Notes: generated from the sequence alone by a model not told the origin. 64,000 nt of DNA from Sulfitobacter sp. SK011 (GCF_003352065.1 NZ_CP025803.1:3265574-3329573); one strand, 5' to 3'; counted from the first letter of the stretch, positions 17,193-26,052 are shown. Program-made: numbers and translations.

Positions 17193-17585
17193 TTAAAGAG
17201 CCTGATCCGGCAATGGCATCTTGAGCACCCGGTCTTCAAGAGAATGGCCGCGGCGTCCGCCTGAATGCGCGTTTTCACGCCCGCCGCGGTATTTTGGGCC
17301 TTTGCCGCCACCTGTGTGACCTGATCCATCGTCGTGATCATCGCCGCTAGCATGATCGCTACCGCCATCGTGGTCATCACCACCGCCGTGATCGTCACCG
17401 CTTGCGTGGTCGTCACCGCCACCGTGATCATCGCCAGACGACCCGCCGCCACGGCTTCCGCCTTGGCCGCCGCCGCGTCCTGAACCCCGCGATTGGGCAT
17501 CTGCGAAATCCGGGATCACAAGGCCAAGTGTCAAAGTGCAAAATGCGCTCAGCAAGAGAACGCGACGTTCAATTGGATTTTTCAT
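17193..17585 (-). CDS. Secreted Gly/Asp/His-rich repeat protein, 130 aa
   Basis: A signal peptide spans about residues 1-30 (basic MKNPIERR, then a leucine-rich core, ending FADAQS). The mature part is almost wholly Gly, Ser, Asp and His. It opens with a GGG/SRGGG stretch, then has pentapeptide-like GGDDH, ASGDDH and similar units at about residues 50-90, and ends in a basic RGGRENAHSGGRRGHS. The Asp-His clusters could bind Zn, Cu or Ca, but that is only an inference. GGAGG precedes the ATG. It lies 58 bp after the 428-aa secreted protein, so it is probably cotranscribed with it. Confidence 0.65.
   Translation of the reverse strand: MKNPIERRVLLLSAFCTLTLGLVIPDFADAQSRGSGRGGGQGGSRGGGSSGDDHGGGDDHASGDDHGGGDDHDGGSDHASGDDHDDGSGHTGGGKGPKYRGGRENAHSGGRRGHSLEDRVLKMPLPDQAL
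17303..17438 (-). repeat. In-frame repeat coding for xGDDH units
   Basis: A short coding repeat of 12-18 bp units (plus-strand spelling like CACCGTGATCATCGCC) encodes successive GDDH/SDH/GDD units of the secreted protein. Codons vary between copies, so the repeat is held by protein selection rather than by recent slippage alone. Confidence 0.5.
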
Positions 17586-17643
17586 GATGGTCCTCCTTTG
17601 CGTACATGAGCCGGAAGCAGGCTCCCGGCTCATGTCTGATCGA

Positions 17644-18930
17644 TCATTGCGATGCGTTGAGCACCGGCACCTCATACTCGTGCACAAAATTCAAAACAGT
17701 GCGCGAGTCATCTGCGGCAAGAGTAAAGGCATCAAGGCTACCCGCGTCGCTTGCCGGTACGGAACCAAAGATGGTCTCATACACATTGATTTCGGTCGGA
17801 ACGAAGCTTCCATCTGTCTGCTCCAGCAGAACAACAACGGTTTTGTCGCCAAACGTGTCCTCGCGGTCATAGGAGAAAGCAGAATAGTCGACAACTGAAT
17901 AGGTCACGTTACCGTCGGTCGTGGTATTTATTCCAAGAAACGCGTTGATATAAGCGATCTCGTCCGAGGTGAAGACACCCGTTTTGTCGGTGGCCGCTGC
18001 CAGAAACGCAACAGATGCCGCAAGGTCTTCGGAAGTGTAAGTGCCATCAACCATGAAATCATAGGCCGTGCCGGGCAGATCATCCACACCCGGGATCGTA
18101 CCGTCTGTCATCAGCGCGACATAGATGGCCAAGTTCTCCAGCGGAGAGTCGATCGTCTTGTCGATGCCATCAAGCGTCAGCACAAGCCGTCCAGAGGCAT
18201 CGAGCTTGAGATCGGTTGCTTCATTCAGCAAGGTTATGACCTCATCCGCACGACGGTCCAGAACACTTACCGGAGCCCGACCCACATTCAGACGGCCAAG
18301 TTCGACCTCCTGTGTCAATGTCTCGTCAACCGGGTGACCTTCTTCGTCGAGGGCAATCAGGTTGCCATCAACGTCGAGCGGCTGCACGTAGCCTTCAGGC
18401 GTCAGAATGGGCACGCCGTTGTCGTCGCGCGCGATGATCCAAAGATCCCCAAACAGATCGCCTTTTTTCGAACCGGATGTTGGGGGCTGACCACCGCCAA
18501 CGCCATCCTTGCCACCGGGCTGTCCCGCCCATTCTGGACGATCAGAATCCTCACTATCCGAAGAATCCGCGCTATCCGAGGTGGTGACTTTGCTGCTGCC
18601 ACCCTTCCCGGCCGTGCCACCTTTTGCGGACACACCACCCATTGCAGAAGCGCCGCCCTTGGCAGTGGCACCGCCTTGCGCGTCGTCGTCCATACCCGTG
18701 ATGTCGCGGAAAATTCCACCCAGACCTTGGCCGCGTCCACTGCCAGAATCGGAGCGCTGTCCGCCACCGCGCGCGCCACCTGCAGAGCTTCCGCCCTTCA
18801 TTTGCTTGCCGGAACCTTGCTGCGCATAAGCCACATCAGTAACCATCGGGCTTGCAACCAACGCCACCGTCGCGCAGCCCGCGACCAGCATAGCCTTCAG
18901 AGAGATCGGCATAAATTTGTTCGATATCAT
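17644..18930 (-). CDS. Large secreted protein with Gly-rich amino half
   Basis: 428 aa. A signal peptide covers about residues 1-36 (ISLKAMLVAGCATVALVASP, cleaved near AYAQQ). Residues 38-160 are Gly, Ser, Lys and Asp rich with GGASAMGG-type and SADSSDSED stretches. Residues 165-428 are ordinary and acidic, with repeated DLxLDxxGxL-type strands, TYTSEDLAASVAFLAAATD and a final FVHEYEVPVLNASQ. I know no family for it. An exact FNR-type box lies upstream (19031-19044) with CATAAT 21 bp beyond it. It is the first gene of a probable two-gene unit with the DDH-repeat protein. Confidence 0.7.
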   Translation of the reverse strand: MISNKFMPISLKAMLVAGCATVALVASPMVTDVAYAQQGSGKQMKGGSSAGGARGGGQRSDSGSGRGQGLGGIFRDITGMDDDAQGGATAKGGASAMGGVSAKGGTAGKGGSSKVTTSDSADSSDSEDSDRPEWAGQPGGKDGVGGGQPPTSGSKKGDLFGDLWIIARDDNGVPILTPEGYVQPLDVDGNLIALDEEGHPVDETLTQEVELGRLNVGRAPVSVLDRRADEVITLLNEATDLKLDASGRLVLTLDGIDKTIDSPLENLAIYVALMTDGTIPGVDDLPGTAYDFMVDGTYTSEDLAASVAFLAAATDKTGVFTSDEIAYINAFLGINTTTDGNVTYSVVDYSAFSYDREDTFGDKTVVVLLEQTDGSFVPTEINVYETIFGSVPASDAGSLDAFTLAADDSRTVLNFVHEYEVPVLNASQ

Positions 18931-19003
18931 ATCATTACCCCAGAGTTAAAATTTCTGATTTCGGAAGCGATAACAGTTTCCTTCGGTAGCTTTCCTTAAG
19001 GGG

Positions 19004-19009
19004 ATTATG
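19004..19009 (-). promoter_or_regulatory. Probable -10 element CATAAT
   Basis: On the minus strand CATAAT (five of six matches to TATAAT) begins 21 bp after the end of the FNR-type box. This is the spacing of a class II FNR-activated promoter, in which the box is centred near -41.5. It would start transcription about 70 bp before the 428-aa protein. Confidence 0.5.
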
Positions 19010-19030
19010 CACCACCCAAACATTCATGAA

Positions 19031-19044
19031 TTGATATATATCAA
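19031..19044. promoter_or_regulatory. Perfect FNR/CRP-superfamily box TTGATATATATCAA
   Basis: TTGAT-ATAT-ATCAA is an exact match to the FNR/FnrL consensus TTGAT-N4-ATCAA. It lies about 100 bp upstream of the minus-strand 428-aa secreted protein and has a well-placed CATAAT. In Rhodobacterales such sites are used by FnrL and by Dnr/NnrR relatives under low oxygen or nitric oxide. Which regulator acts here cannot be told. Confidence 0.7.
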
Positions 19045-19063
19045 CGTGACGATGAGGTTTTGG

Positions 19064-19100
19064 CCAGTTGCGATGCCTTTCCTTCATGCATCGCAACTGG
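19064..19100. terminator. Hairpin at the end of the barrel gene
   Basis: CCAGTTGCGATGC (19064-19076) and GCATCGCAACTGG (19088-19100) form a perfect 13-bp stem with an 11-base loop. It begins 13 bp beyond the barrel gene's stop and precedes the FNR box of the next gene. There is no U run on either strand. It may stop or protect the barrel mRNA. Confidence 0.5.
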
Positions 19101-19112
19101 GGCAGGTAATTC

Positions 19113-21557
19113 CTAGAACCGGTAGGCCAGACCAACCTGAAAATGGTTCTCGGATGTATCGAAGCTGTCGATACCTGACCCATAATTCACCTGATGAGAG
19201 CCATAGTCGGTGTAGGTATAATCCATTCGTAAGTTAACCTTTTCGCTCAGGGCAAATTCGACACCCGCACCGATCCGCAACCCGCTCAGAGTATCGCTCT
19301 GACGAACGGTGGTTCCGGCATAAGTGTAATCTGTTTCGAACCGCCCCACGGAATACCCCGCGCGTCCGTAAAGCAGGACTGAGTCATTAACCACATACCC
19401 AACCCGGAGCATTGCATTCAGGGCATGTTGTTTCCCAACTGAGTATATCCGACCGGTAGGATTGCGTTCGATGTTCCAGCCCGCCGATGAAAGCTCCAAT
19501 TCAGCCTCTGCACCCAGATACCAGTCACCAAATTGCTGACCGTAACCGGCAAATACAGCACCGCTGAACCCCTGACCGGCACGCGTGGCGTCAAGCGTAA
19601 ATACGGGCGCAGCTGCCGTAGGTCTTGGGCCGGTGTTATCGCTTTGAAGCGCACTGTGACCCAACATTCCCCCGGCATAAAACCCGGAAAAGACGGTGGG
19701 CTTGACAGGTTCAACAACTTCATCACGCGCGCCGATTTGATAGATAAGCCCAAAAAGCGCTGCCCCCTGAAGGTTGGCAAAATTGTCGTCATTGGGACCG
19801 CCGAGCGGCGCACCAAGTTGATAATCCGAATACGATCTGATCTGATATTCTATCCGCCCCGAAAGACCACGGGCCAGCGGCACCTCTGCGCCCAGCCCTA
19901 GCAAAAACCCCGTCTTATAATCTTCTGTGGTGACAACGGTGCCGCCACGCGCGTATCTGCTGTCGAATTCCGTAGCGACAGCACCAAATCGTCCATAAAC
20001 CAGATTGCGCGCAGCGGTCCTGACACCGACGATGGCGCTAAGGCCAAGGGAGTTTCCAGTTTTAACAGAAAAGTCGCGGTCCGCGTCATGGCTCCAGTCC
20101 ATGTTTGCGAAGTCGATATTTGCTTCTGCACCAAGGACGAGGTTCCCAAAACTGGTCCGATACCCGCCAAATATCCCTGCCACCGAGCCGTGATCGCCAA
20201 AATCGGCAGTCAGGTTTCCTCCTGCACCGCGCGGGCCGTCGACTTTGGTCTGTAAAAAACCGTGACCAAGCTGTGTACCGACATAGAAGTCACCAGGTGA
20301 AAACTTGGCCCTTGCGGCTGGCTCGGCCGTGAATGCAGGCTGGAAATCGTAGCCAAGCATGAATTCGATGCGGTGTTCGTCGTAGTCCGCACCGGCAACG
20401 TCCGACAACCTTTTTTCAAAGGCATAGTTGGTATCCATATAGATTTTGGGATTGAAGTGATACCGCAGCCCGATGCCGGTTTCTGCCAAAACGTCGGTGC
20501 GGTTGATCCCTTGATAGTCATTTTCTGTCAGAAAGAAGTAGCCTGCCAGTGACAGATCTTGCGCGATGCGATGGCGGACCCGCACACCGGCACTGGTGGC
20601 AAGATAGCCTGACGCGCCGGACGTTGTCGTTTCTTCAAGCGTCCGGTCAATGACACCGGTAACTCTGGTGTCTGGACCCGGCCGCCAAATCAAGTTTGCT
20701 CCAACATCAAGAGCTGTGACGCGGTCAAATCGTGCGTCATCATATCCTTGAGACAAAGCACCAAAGGTCAATTCGCCTGTCAGATTTCCGATCTTGCCCG
20801 TGTAACCAATAGATGCCTGAATTCCGTCAGAGCTTCGTGCGAAACCAAAATCGTCGGTGGCGGCATCATATTTGCGCCGGTCATAAATGCCCTGAACGAA
20901 GACCTCACCATTTGCTGTCTTCGCAATTCCAATCCGGCCGCCAATTTCTGTCTCGGTTCGGTCACGGTCGTCGTTGTTGATTGAGGCACCGCCCGCGACA
21001 GCCGTATCGTCAAAGTCGAGTTTGCGCACATTTGCACCAAACCGAAACGCATTTCCGTTTAAAGTACCGCCAACACCAAAATAGCCACTCGCGTCGCGAA
21101 ACTCAGTTGGTGCAACCCCGTTCACATCATCCGGCGAATTTCGGTTTTCGTGATCCCACTTGTATTCCAAACCGCCGAAAGCAAACAAACCGTCCCCCAG
21201 TCGGTATCGCAGCTCTGCGTCGATCGTATAATCATCATAGTTTTCGCTAGAATTATCGGCAAATCGACCGATTTCGGCCAGCACCCCGAAACGAAGCCGG
21301 AGATCGTCCGATTGCATCGACAGATCAATCCATGGTGCCACAACGGTCACAAAATCGCTGCGCTTGCCATTGGCTGTCAAAAACACGTTATCGGTAAACT
21401 CTTGTGACAGGGTAATACCGGCCTCAACCTCAAAAACGGAGCTTTCGGCGTTTTGTGAAGCAGTGGCAGAGCTGGTCTGTGCAGCCAGAGATGGTGCCAG
21501 TGCCACATTAACCAGAGCCGAATAAATTAACGTAACTGAATACTTACTAACCTGCAT
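19113..21557 (-). CDS. Outer-membrane protein with three tandem beta-barrel regions
   Basis: 814 aa. A signal peptide ends near LAAQTSS. Residues about 40-395 look like the BBP2_2 outer-membrane barrel (VFEVEAGITLSQEFTDNVFL to RIEFMLGYDFQPAF). About 410-600 and 620-814 are two Omp25/OmpW-like barrels, each opening with DFYVGTQLGHG or GFYAGGMLGHS and carrying AGYGxxFGxxxLGAEA-type strands. The protein ends in GLAYRF, the aromatic terminus used for barrel insertion. The start at 21557 is set by GGAG and places the signal peptide at the amino end. An FNR-type box lies about 77 bp upstream. Three barrels in one chain is unusual. Confidence 0.75.
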   Translation of the reverse strand: MQVSKYSVTLIYSALVNVALAPSLAAQTSSATASQNAESSVFEVEAGITLSQEFTDNVFLTANGKRSDFVTVVAPWIDLSMQSDDLRLRFGVLAEIGRFADNSSENYDDYTIDAELRYRLGDGLFAFGGLEYKWDHENRNSPDDVNGVAPTEFRDASGYFGVGGTLNGNAFRFGANVRKLDFDDTAVAGGASINNDDRDRTETEIGGRIGIAKTANGEVFVQGIYDRRKYDAATDDFGFARSSDGIQASIGYTGKIGNLTGELTFGALSQGYDDARFDRVTALDVGANLIWRPGPDTRVTGVIDRTLEETTTSGASGYLATSAGVRVRHRIAQDLSLAGYFFLTENDYQGINRTDVLAETGIGLRYHFNPKIYMDTNYAFEKRLSDVAGADYDEHRIEFMLGYDFQPAFTAEPAARAKFSPGDFYVGTQLGHGFLQTKVDGPRGAGGNLTADFGDHGSVAGIFGGYRTSFGNLVLGAEANIDFANMDWSHDADRDFSVKTGNSLGLSAIVGVRTAARNLVYGRFGAVATEFDSRYARGGTVVTTEDYKTGFLLGLGAEVPLARGLSGRIEYQIRSYSDYQLGAPLGGPNDDNFANLQGAALFGLIYQIGARDEVVEPVKPTVFSGFYAGGMLGHSALQSDNTGPRPTAAAPVFTLDATRAGQGFSGAVFAGYGQQFGDWYLGAEAELELSSAGWNIERNPTGRIYSVGKQHALNAMLRVGYVVNDSVLLYGRAGYSVGRFETDYTYAGTTVRQSDTLSGLRIGAGVEFALSEKVNLRMDYTYTDYGSHQVNYGSGIDSFDTSENHFQVGLAYRF

Positions 21558-22006
21558 GAATGCTCCGATATGACCTGAATTTCCCAAATATTTCAGAATC
21601 GCCTAACATGCTGGCTGATAGCGGCATTGACCAAGATCAATCCGCGGTCCCTAAGAAGACCTCTAAACACCTGACGACGTACACGTTTTTCCCAACTCGG
21701 CAGGTGCAGACGAAGATGGGAGAGGCCCACCCAACATTCAATGTCGAAAACATTGCCTTCAAGAAGCATACGCCTGTTACGGGCAGATCCTGCAAGCCCT
21801 GAAGAACAATCCAGACCTCATCGCGCTCCACAAATCGCACGCGCAATGGCGCTGGAACGTTTTCGATACCTTTGAGCCTTTCGGGCGTGTCGCGATCTGC
21901 TCTGATCGCAAGTGACGCTCGTGTCTAACGTCAGCACTCATGCGGCAGATTTGAAGATTTGAATAAGGGAGGATTTGTGGTTCACCTTATCGATTAAGGG
22001 ATCGAG
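21558..22006. other. Intergenic: barrel promoter and a possible coding scrap
   Basis: The first 100 bp holds the barrel gene's leader and FNR-type box. From about 21780 to 21916 the plus strand reads QALKNNPDLIALHKSHAQWR, then an aromatic tail and stop, which looks like the carboxyl end of a real protein. There is no start or upstream body in the same frame, and I do not recognise it. The remainder is the left end of the IS3 remnant. Confidence 0.35.
21627..21640. promoter_or_regulatory. FNR-type box TTGACCAAGATCAA
   Basis: TTGAC-CAAG-ATCAA differs from the TTGAT-N4-ATCAA consensus at one base. It is centred about 77 bp before the ATG of the three-barrel protein, a plausible activator distance. 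No clear -10 was found. It forms a pair with the perfect box at 19031. Confidence 0.6.
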
Positions 22007-22174
22007 ATGACGAAGAAGCCACTGACGTCGAAAGACGCTTCCGAGAAGGTGGTCAGGAAAATCTGCCGTAAGACCCGTAAGAAATATTCATCTGAAGAGA
22101 ATATCCGCATTGAATTGGCGGACCTGCGCGGGGAGGAAAACATCACCGAACTTTGCCGCCGCGAGGGAATTGCT
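22007..22174 (+). pseudogene. IS3-type orfA remnant, truncated
   Basis: MTKKPLTSKDASEKVVRKIC, then RKTRKKYSSEENIRIELADL and TELCRREGIA are the beginning of an IS3-family OrfA helix-turn-helix protein (another subgroup than the copy at 15.8 kb). The similarity ends at base 22174, four bases before the stop codon of the dehydrogenase encoded on the other strand. The rest of the element is absent, so the IS was deleted from this side. Confidence 0.75.
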
Positions 22175-22178
22175 AAGA

Positions 22179-23138
22179 TTAGAGCAGATCACCTGGCGGT
22201 TGCCCGGCAAAGAATGCGTCGAGGTTATCAAGCGCACGAAAACCCATTGCGTCACGGGTTTCACGCGTCGCGCTGCCGATGTGGGGCAGCATGAAAATAT
22301 TGTCATGGGCGGCGAATGCGGGGTTTCCGCCCGGCTCTTTCTGAAAACAATCCAGCCCTGCTCCAGATATGCGTCCCTGAATCAGCGCATGCAGCAGTGC
22401 GTCTTCGTCTATCAGCGCGCCGCGTGCGGCATTCACAATAACCGCGCCTTGAGGCAGCAGCGAGAAGCGGTCGGCATCCATCAGATTCGCGGTCTCTGCC
22501 GTGGCGGGGCAATGCAATGACAAGAAATCCGCGACCCCCAGCAAGCTTTCTATTGAGCGGTGATATCGAGCGCCCTGTGCCTGGCTGGCGGGCAATTCAG
22601 AACGGTTGTAATAGTGGATCTCCATGTCAAAACCACGCGCCTTGGCCGCAAAAGCACGGCCCACCCGGCCCATACCAATGATCCCCAGCCGCGCACCTGT
22701 CACTTGTTTGCCAACCATAAATGCTGGCGACCAGCTGTCCCAGGCACCAGTGCGCACGATGCGGTCGCCCGCGACGGCGTTGCGCGCCGCACCCAACATC
22801 AACAGCATGGCAAGTTCAGCGGTCGCATCTGACAGCACGTCAGGCGTGTTGGTCACAACGATGCCGCGTTTCTTGAGGGCAGGCAGATCACAATGGTCTA
22901 CGCCCACGGAATGGTTCGCCACGATTTTGAGGCGGTCCGCGAACTGCGCGACAACATCAGCGCTGAAGTGCTCTGAATGGCACGGAATGACTGCGTCAAA
23001 CTCAGCGCTGGCTGCAATGAGGTCTTGCGCCGTGCCGGGCGTGTCTTCGTGGTTGATCACAACGTCATAGTCGCGCGCGGCGCGCTCCAGCGTCGCGTCA
23101 GACAAACGGCGGGTGATCCAGACGCGTTTCCGGCTCAT
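22179..23138 (-). CDS. D-2-hydroxyacid dehydrogenase (GhrB/glyoxylate reductase-like)
   Basis: 319 aa. RLGIIGMGRVGRAFAAKARG is the GxGxxG NAD(P)-binding motif. IVNAARGALIDEDAL holds the catalytic Arg, the region near DCFQKEPGGNPAF the Glu, and MLPHIGSATRETRDAM the catalytic His. Such enzymes reduce glyoxylate, hydroxypyruvate or other 2-keto acids. The ATG at 23138 overlaps the upstream stop (ATGA). The last gene of the TRAP-amidase operon; its end directly abuts an IS remnant. It may act on the 2-oxo or 2-hydroxy acid freed by the pathway, which is an inference. Confidence 0.85.
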   Translation of the reverse strand: MSRKRVWITRRLSDATLERAARDYDVVINHEDTPGTAQDLIAASAEFDAVIPCHSEHFSADVVAQFADRLKIVANHSVGVDHCDLPALKKRGIVVTNTPDVLSDATAELAMLLMLGAARNAVAGDRIVRTGAWDSWSPAFMVGKQVTGARLGIIGMGRVGRAFAAKARGFDMEIHYYNRSELPASQAQGARYHRSIESLLGVADFLSLHCPATAETANLMDADRFSLLPQGAVIVNAARGALIDEDALLHALIQGRISGAGLDCFQKEPGGNPAFAAHDNIFMLPHIGSATRETRDAMGFRALDNLDAFFAGQPPGDLL

Positions 23139-23329
23139 TTCTTGCGAACACATTCGTCCCAGAAATCATAAACTGCCATGCCGCAGACGACGATGGCGAT
23201 GATCATGAAGGGCAAGCCACCAAAGAAGCCCGCAAAGCCGCTTGAGATGCTTTTCGACAAGCCCCCGATGAAGATGCAAAAGATCGCTGTTCCGATCAGG
23301 CCGACAATCAGTTTCACTCCGTAAGACAT
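23135..23329 (-). CDS. Small two-helix membrane protein, 64 aa
   Basis: MSYGVKLIVGLIGTAIFCIF and GLPFMIIAIVVCGMAVYDFW are two transmembrane helices separated by a short Gly/Ser loop. It is flanked by the amidase (15 bp away) and overlapped by the dehydrogenase start. I know no family. Its conservation in the operon suggests a membrane accessory, but nothing shows a function. Confidence 0.65.
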   Translation of the reverse strand: MSYGVKLIVGLIGTAIFCIFIGGLSKSISSGFAGFFGGLPFMIIAIVVCGMAVYDFWDECVRKK

Positions 23330-23344
23330 AAGTTGATCCTCTCC

Positions 23345-24685
23345 TTATTCCGCCGCTTGCGCAAGTTGGGACTGCAGCCAGCGCGCAGTGCGCAGCAGGC
23401 GGTCGTCTTTTTCAATGGGGCCGATGAGTTGCACACCGATTGGCAGGCCTGTCTCGCCGACCAATAGCGGCAGGCTCACGCAGGGCAGTCCGGCCAGTGT
23501 CCAAAGCGTGCAAAAAATCGGATCGCCTGTGCCCTCGCCGAACCTGGGCGCTTCACCCGCCGCAGACGGCGCGACGATGGCATCAAATTCAACAAAGAAA
23601 TCAGCAAAAAACGCCTCTGCCGAGGCTTTCACCTCAAGTGCGTCTTCATATTCTGCTTTGGTGATCTGGCGCGCGCGGCTGATGATTGGTTTCAGCGTTT
23701 CGCTGATCAGATCCCAGTGCTGATCAAAGACCTCAGCCTGATGCTGGGCAATCTCGTATTCATGGATGCGGGCCTGTACGGCGACCAGATTGGACAAGGT
23801 ATCTGCTGGGTCCATCCGGGTAACCTGAGGTCCGAGGATATCAAGGACAGCCTCCAACCCTTCGCGCGCATCATCTGACAGCCGATCGTTAAAGGGCAGA
23901 TTGAACCACGCAAGATCAGGCGTGACAGGCACGTCTGCTGCGGCCCCCGCTGACATATTGGGACGCGGGCGGGCAAAGCTGGTGGGGTCATGCTGATCAT
24001 AGCTGCCGATGGCATCGGTCAGCAATGCGACATCGGCCAAGGTCCGACCAAAGCAGCCGACCTGATCAAGCGAAACCGAGGTTTGCAACAGACCTGTGCG
24101 CGAGATCACACCGCGTGTGGGTTTGAACCCAAACGTGCCACAAAAAGATGCTGGCCGAATGACGGAGCCGTTGGTTTGCGTACCGATCGCCAAAGGCACA
24201 TGCTGGGCGGCCACCGCAGCGGCAGAGCCGCTGGAAGAGCCGCCGGGGCTGTGAGCGTTGTTGTGTGGGTTGCGCGTCTCGTTTGCGTGAACAAAGGCAA
24301 GCTCTGTTGTAACGGTTTTTCCCATGATGACAGCGCCCGCTTCGCGCAAATGCTCGACCAGCCGTGCGACATGATCCGTCTGGCGGCCCGCAAAGATCGG
24401 CGTGCCGCGCTGCGTCGGCATTTTGGCAGTGTCGATGATGTCTTTCAGTCCAACGGGGATGCCATGTAACGGGCCGGTTGCCATGCCAGCCTTGCGAATG
24501 CGATCACATTCAGCCGCCTGCGCAAGGGCTGCATCGGGGTCCAGAAACGCCCAAGCCTTGATGTCGCCATCGGTTTGCTGGATCCGCGCAAGACAGGATG
24601 TCACCAGTTCGACCGATGACAGACGTCCCGAGGCGCTGGCGGACAGCGCCTCGGTTGCACTTAGTTTGTAGCTGTCCTTGATCAC
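23345..24685 (-). CDS. Amidase-signature enzyme
   Basis: 446 aa. GIPVGLKDIID (catalytic Lys), GGSSSGSAAAVAA (cis-Ser) and TQTNGSVIRPASFCG (nucleophile Ser) are the amidase signature in the right order and spacing, and LPCVSLPL lies near the end. It hydrolyses an amide to acid plus ammonia. Substrate unknown. The ATG overlaps the stop of DctM by ATGA, so it is translated with the transporter. It probably acts on the compound the TRAP system imports. Confidence 0.85.
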   Translation of the reverse strand: MIKDSYKLSATEALSASASGRLSSVELVTSCLARIQQTDGDIKAWAFLDPDAALAQAAECDRIRKAGMATGPLHGIPVGLKDIIDTAKMPTQRGTPIFAGRQTDHVARLVEHLREAGAVIMGKTVTTELAFVHANETRNPHNNAHSPGGSSSGSAAAVAAQHVPLAIGTQTNGSVIRPASFCGTFGFKPTRGVISRTGLLQTSVSLDQVGCFGRTLADVALLTDAIGSYDQHDPTSFARPRPNMSAGAAADVPVTPDLAWFNLPFNDRLSDDAREGLEAVLDILGPQVTRMDPADTLSNLVAVQARIHEYEIAQHQAEVFDQHWDLISETLKPIISRARQITKAEYEDALEVKASAEAFFADFFVEFDAIVAPSAAGEAPRFGEGTGDPIFCTLWTLAGLPCVSLPLLVGETGLPIGVQLIGPIEKDDRLLRTARWLQSQLAQAAE

Positions 24686-26052
24686 GGGATGTATTCACCA
24701 AACAGGAAGTCCGGGAACCAGAGTGCGATGCCTGGGAACATGTACATCAACACCATCGTAAGGATGACGATGCCCAGATAGGGCATGATGCCACGGAAGA
24801 TTTCCATCAGTTCGATCTGATTCTTGAGCACCCCTTTTAGATAATACGCCGACATCGCCATCGGCGGGGTCAAAAAGGACGTTTGCAGGTTCAACGCAAT
24901 CAGCATCGCAAAGAAATACGGGTTGACCCCAAAAACCTCGAGCAACGGCAGGAAGATTGGCACGAAGATGATCAGGATTTCGGACCACTCCAGCGGCCAG
25001 CCCAGCAAGAAGATGATGATCTGCGCCAGCACGAGGAATTCCCATGGTTCAAGGTCCATGCCGCCGACCCAGTCCGCGATTATGTCGTGGCCTCCGAGAT
25101 AGGAAAACACAGAAGCAAAAGTCCATGACCCGACAAAGAGCCAACACACCATTGCTGTGGATTTCGCCGTCAGGAATACGCTTTCCTTAAGCTTGGTCCA
25201 TGTCATTGAGCGGTAAAGTACCGCCAGAACCATGCCCCCCAAGGCCCCCATTGCCGCCGCTTCCGCGGGTGTTGCGAGACCACCAAGGATGGAGCCGAGG
25301 ACAAGGGCGATCAGGACTGTGAGCGGTACGAAGCTGAACAGCAGATCCTTGTAGATTTCTTTGGGTGGCGGGACGTCTTCCATTGTTGGCTTTGGTGCCA
25401 GTGACGGGTTCGACCAGACCCGTAAGATCACGTAGACGATATAAAGCCCCGCCAGCAGCAGACCTGGAAAGACTGCGGCTGCATAAAGGCGCAAGGGCGA
25501 CAGATCGGCGATCGCGGCATAGACAATCAGCATGATGGAAGGCGGGATCAGGATGCCCAGTGTCCCCCCCGCGCAGATCACCCCGGAAGCAAAGCTCTTG
25601 TTGTAATTCGCATTGGCCATGGCCGGAAAGGCCAGCAGCCCCATCAGCGTGACAACCGCGCCTACGATGCCCGAGGCCGTAGAGAACACCGCACAGGTCA
25701 GCAGCGCCGCAATGGCAAGGCTTCCGGGCAAATTGCGCGCCGCCATATAAAGCGAGAAGAATAGCTTATCGACGATGTTGGCGCGCTCCACCACATAGCC
25801 CATGAACAAGAACAGCGGGATCGCGACAAGGGTCGGGTTTTCCATCACCGAATAAGTGTTCTGGTTCAGCAGATAGAAGATATTATTGTCGAAAATATCG
25901 CTAAACTGCTCAATCGGGTGACCTTGGTGATAGGCGTAATAGCCAAAAGCAACCCCCATCGCGAGCAGAGTGAAAGCAATCGGAAAACCAAGGAGAACAA
26001 GGACAATAAACAGCCCAAGCATCATCAGGGCGACTTCGGGATTTGACATCAT
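24682..26052 (-). CDS. dctM: TRAP transporter large permease (DctM)
   Basis: 456 aa, about twelve transmembrane segments, within the usual size of the family. PIAFTLLAMGVAFGY, then the glycine/proline-rich ASGIVGAVVTLMG and GILIPPSIMLIVYAA are DctM hallmarks. It carries out sodium-coupled uptake of a carboxylate-like solute with DctQ and the periplasmic DctP. It overlaps the amidase start. Confidence 0.9.
   Translation of the reverse strand: MMSNPEVALMMLGLFIVLVLLGFPIAFTLLAMGVAFGYYAYHQGHPIEQFSDIFDNNIFYLLNQNTYSVMENPTLVAIPLFLFMGYVVERANIVDKLFFSLYMAARNLPGSLAIAALLTCAVFSTASGIVGAVVTLMGLLAFPAMANANYNKSFASGVICAGGTLGILIPPSIMLIVYAAIADLSPLRLYAAAVFPGLLLAGLYIVYVILRVWSNPSLAPKPTMEDVPPPKEIYKDLLFSFVPLTVLIALVLGSILGGLATPAEAAAMGALGGMVLAVLYRSMTWTKLKESVFLTAKSTAMVCWLFVGSWTFASVFSYLGGHDIIADWVGGMDLEPWEFLVLAQIIIFLLGWPLEWSEILIIFVPIFLPLLEVFGVNPYFFAMLIALNLQTSFLTPPMAMSAYYLKGVLKNQIELMEIFRGIMPYLGIVILTMVLMYMFPGIALWFPDFLFGEYIP

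Noticed and set aside
17303..17438. CACCGTGATCATCGCC copies as a non-coding minisatellite
   Set aside because: The unit is in frame with a secreted protein that has a signal peptide and a GGAGG site.
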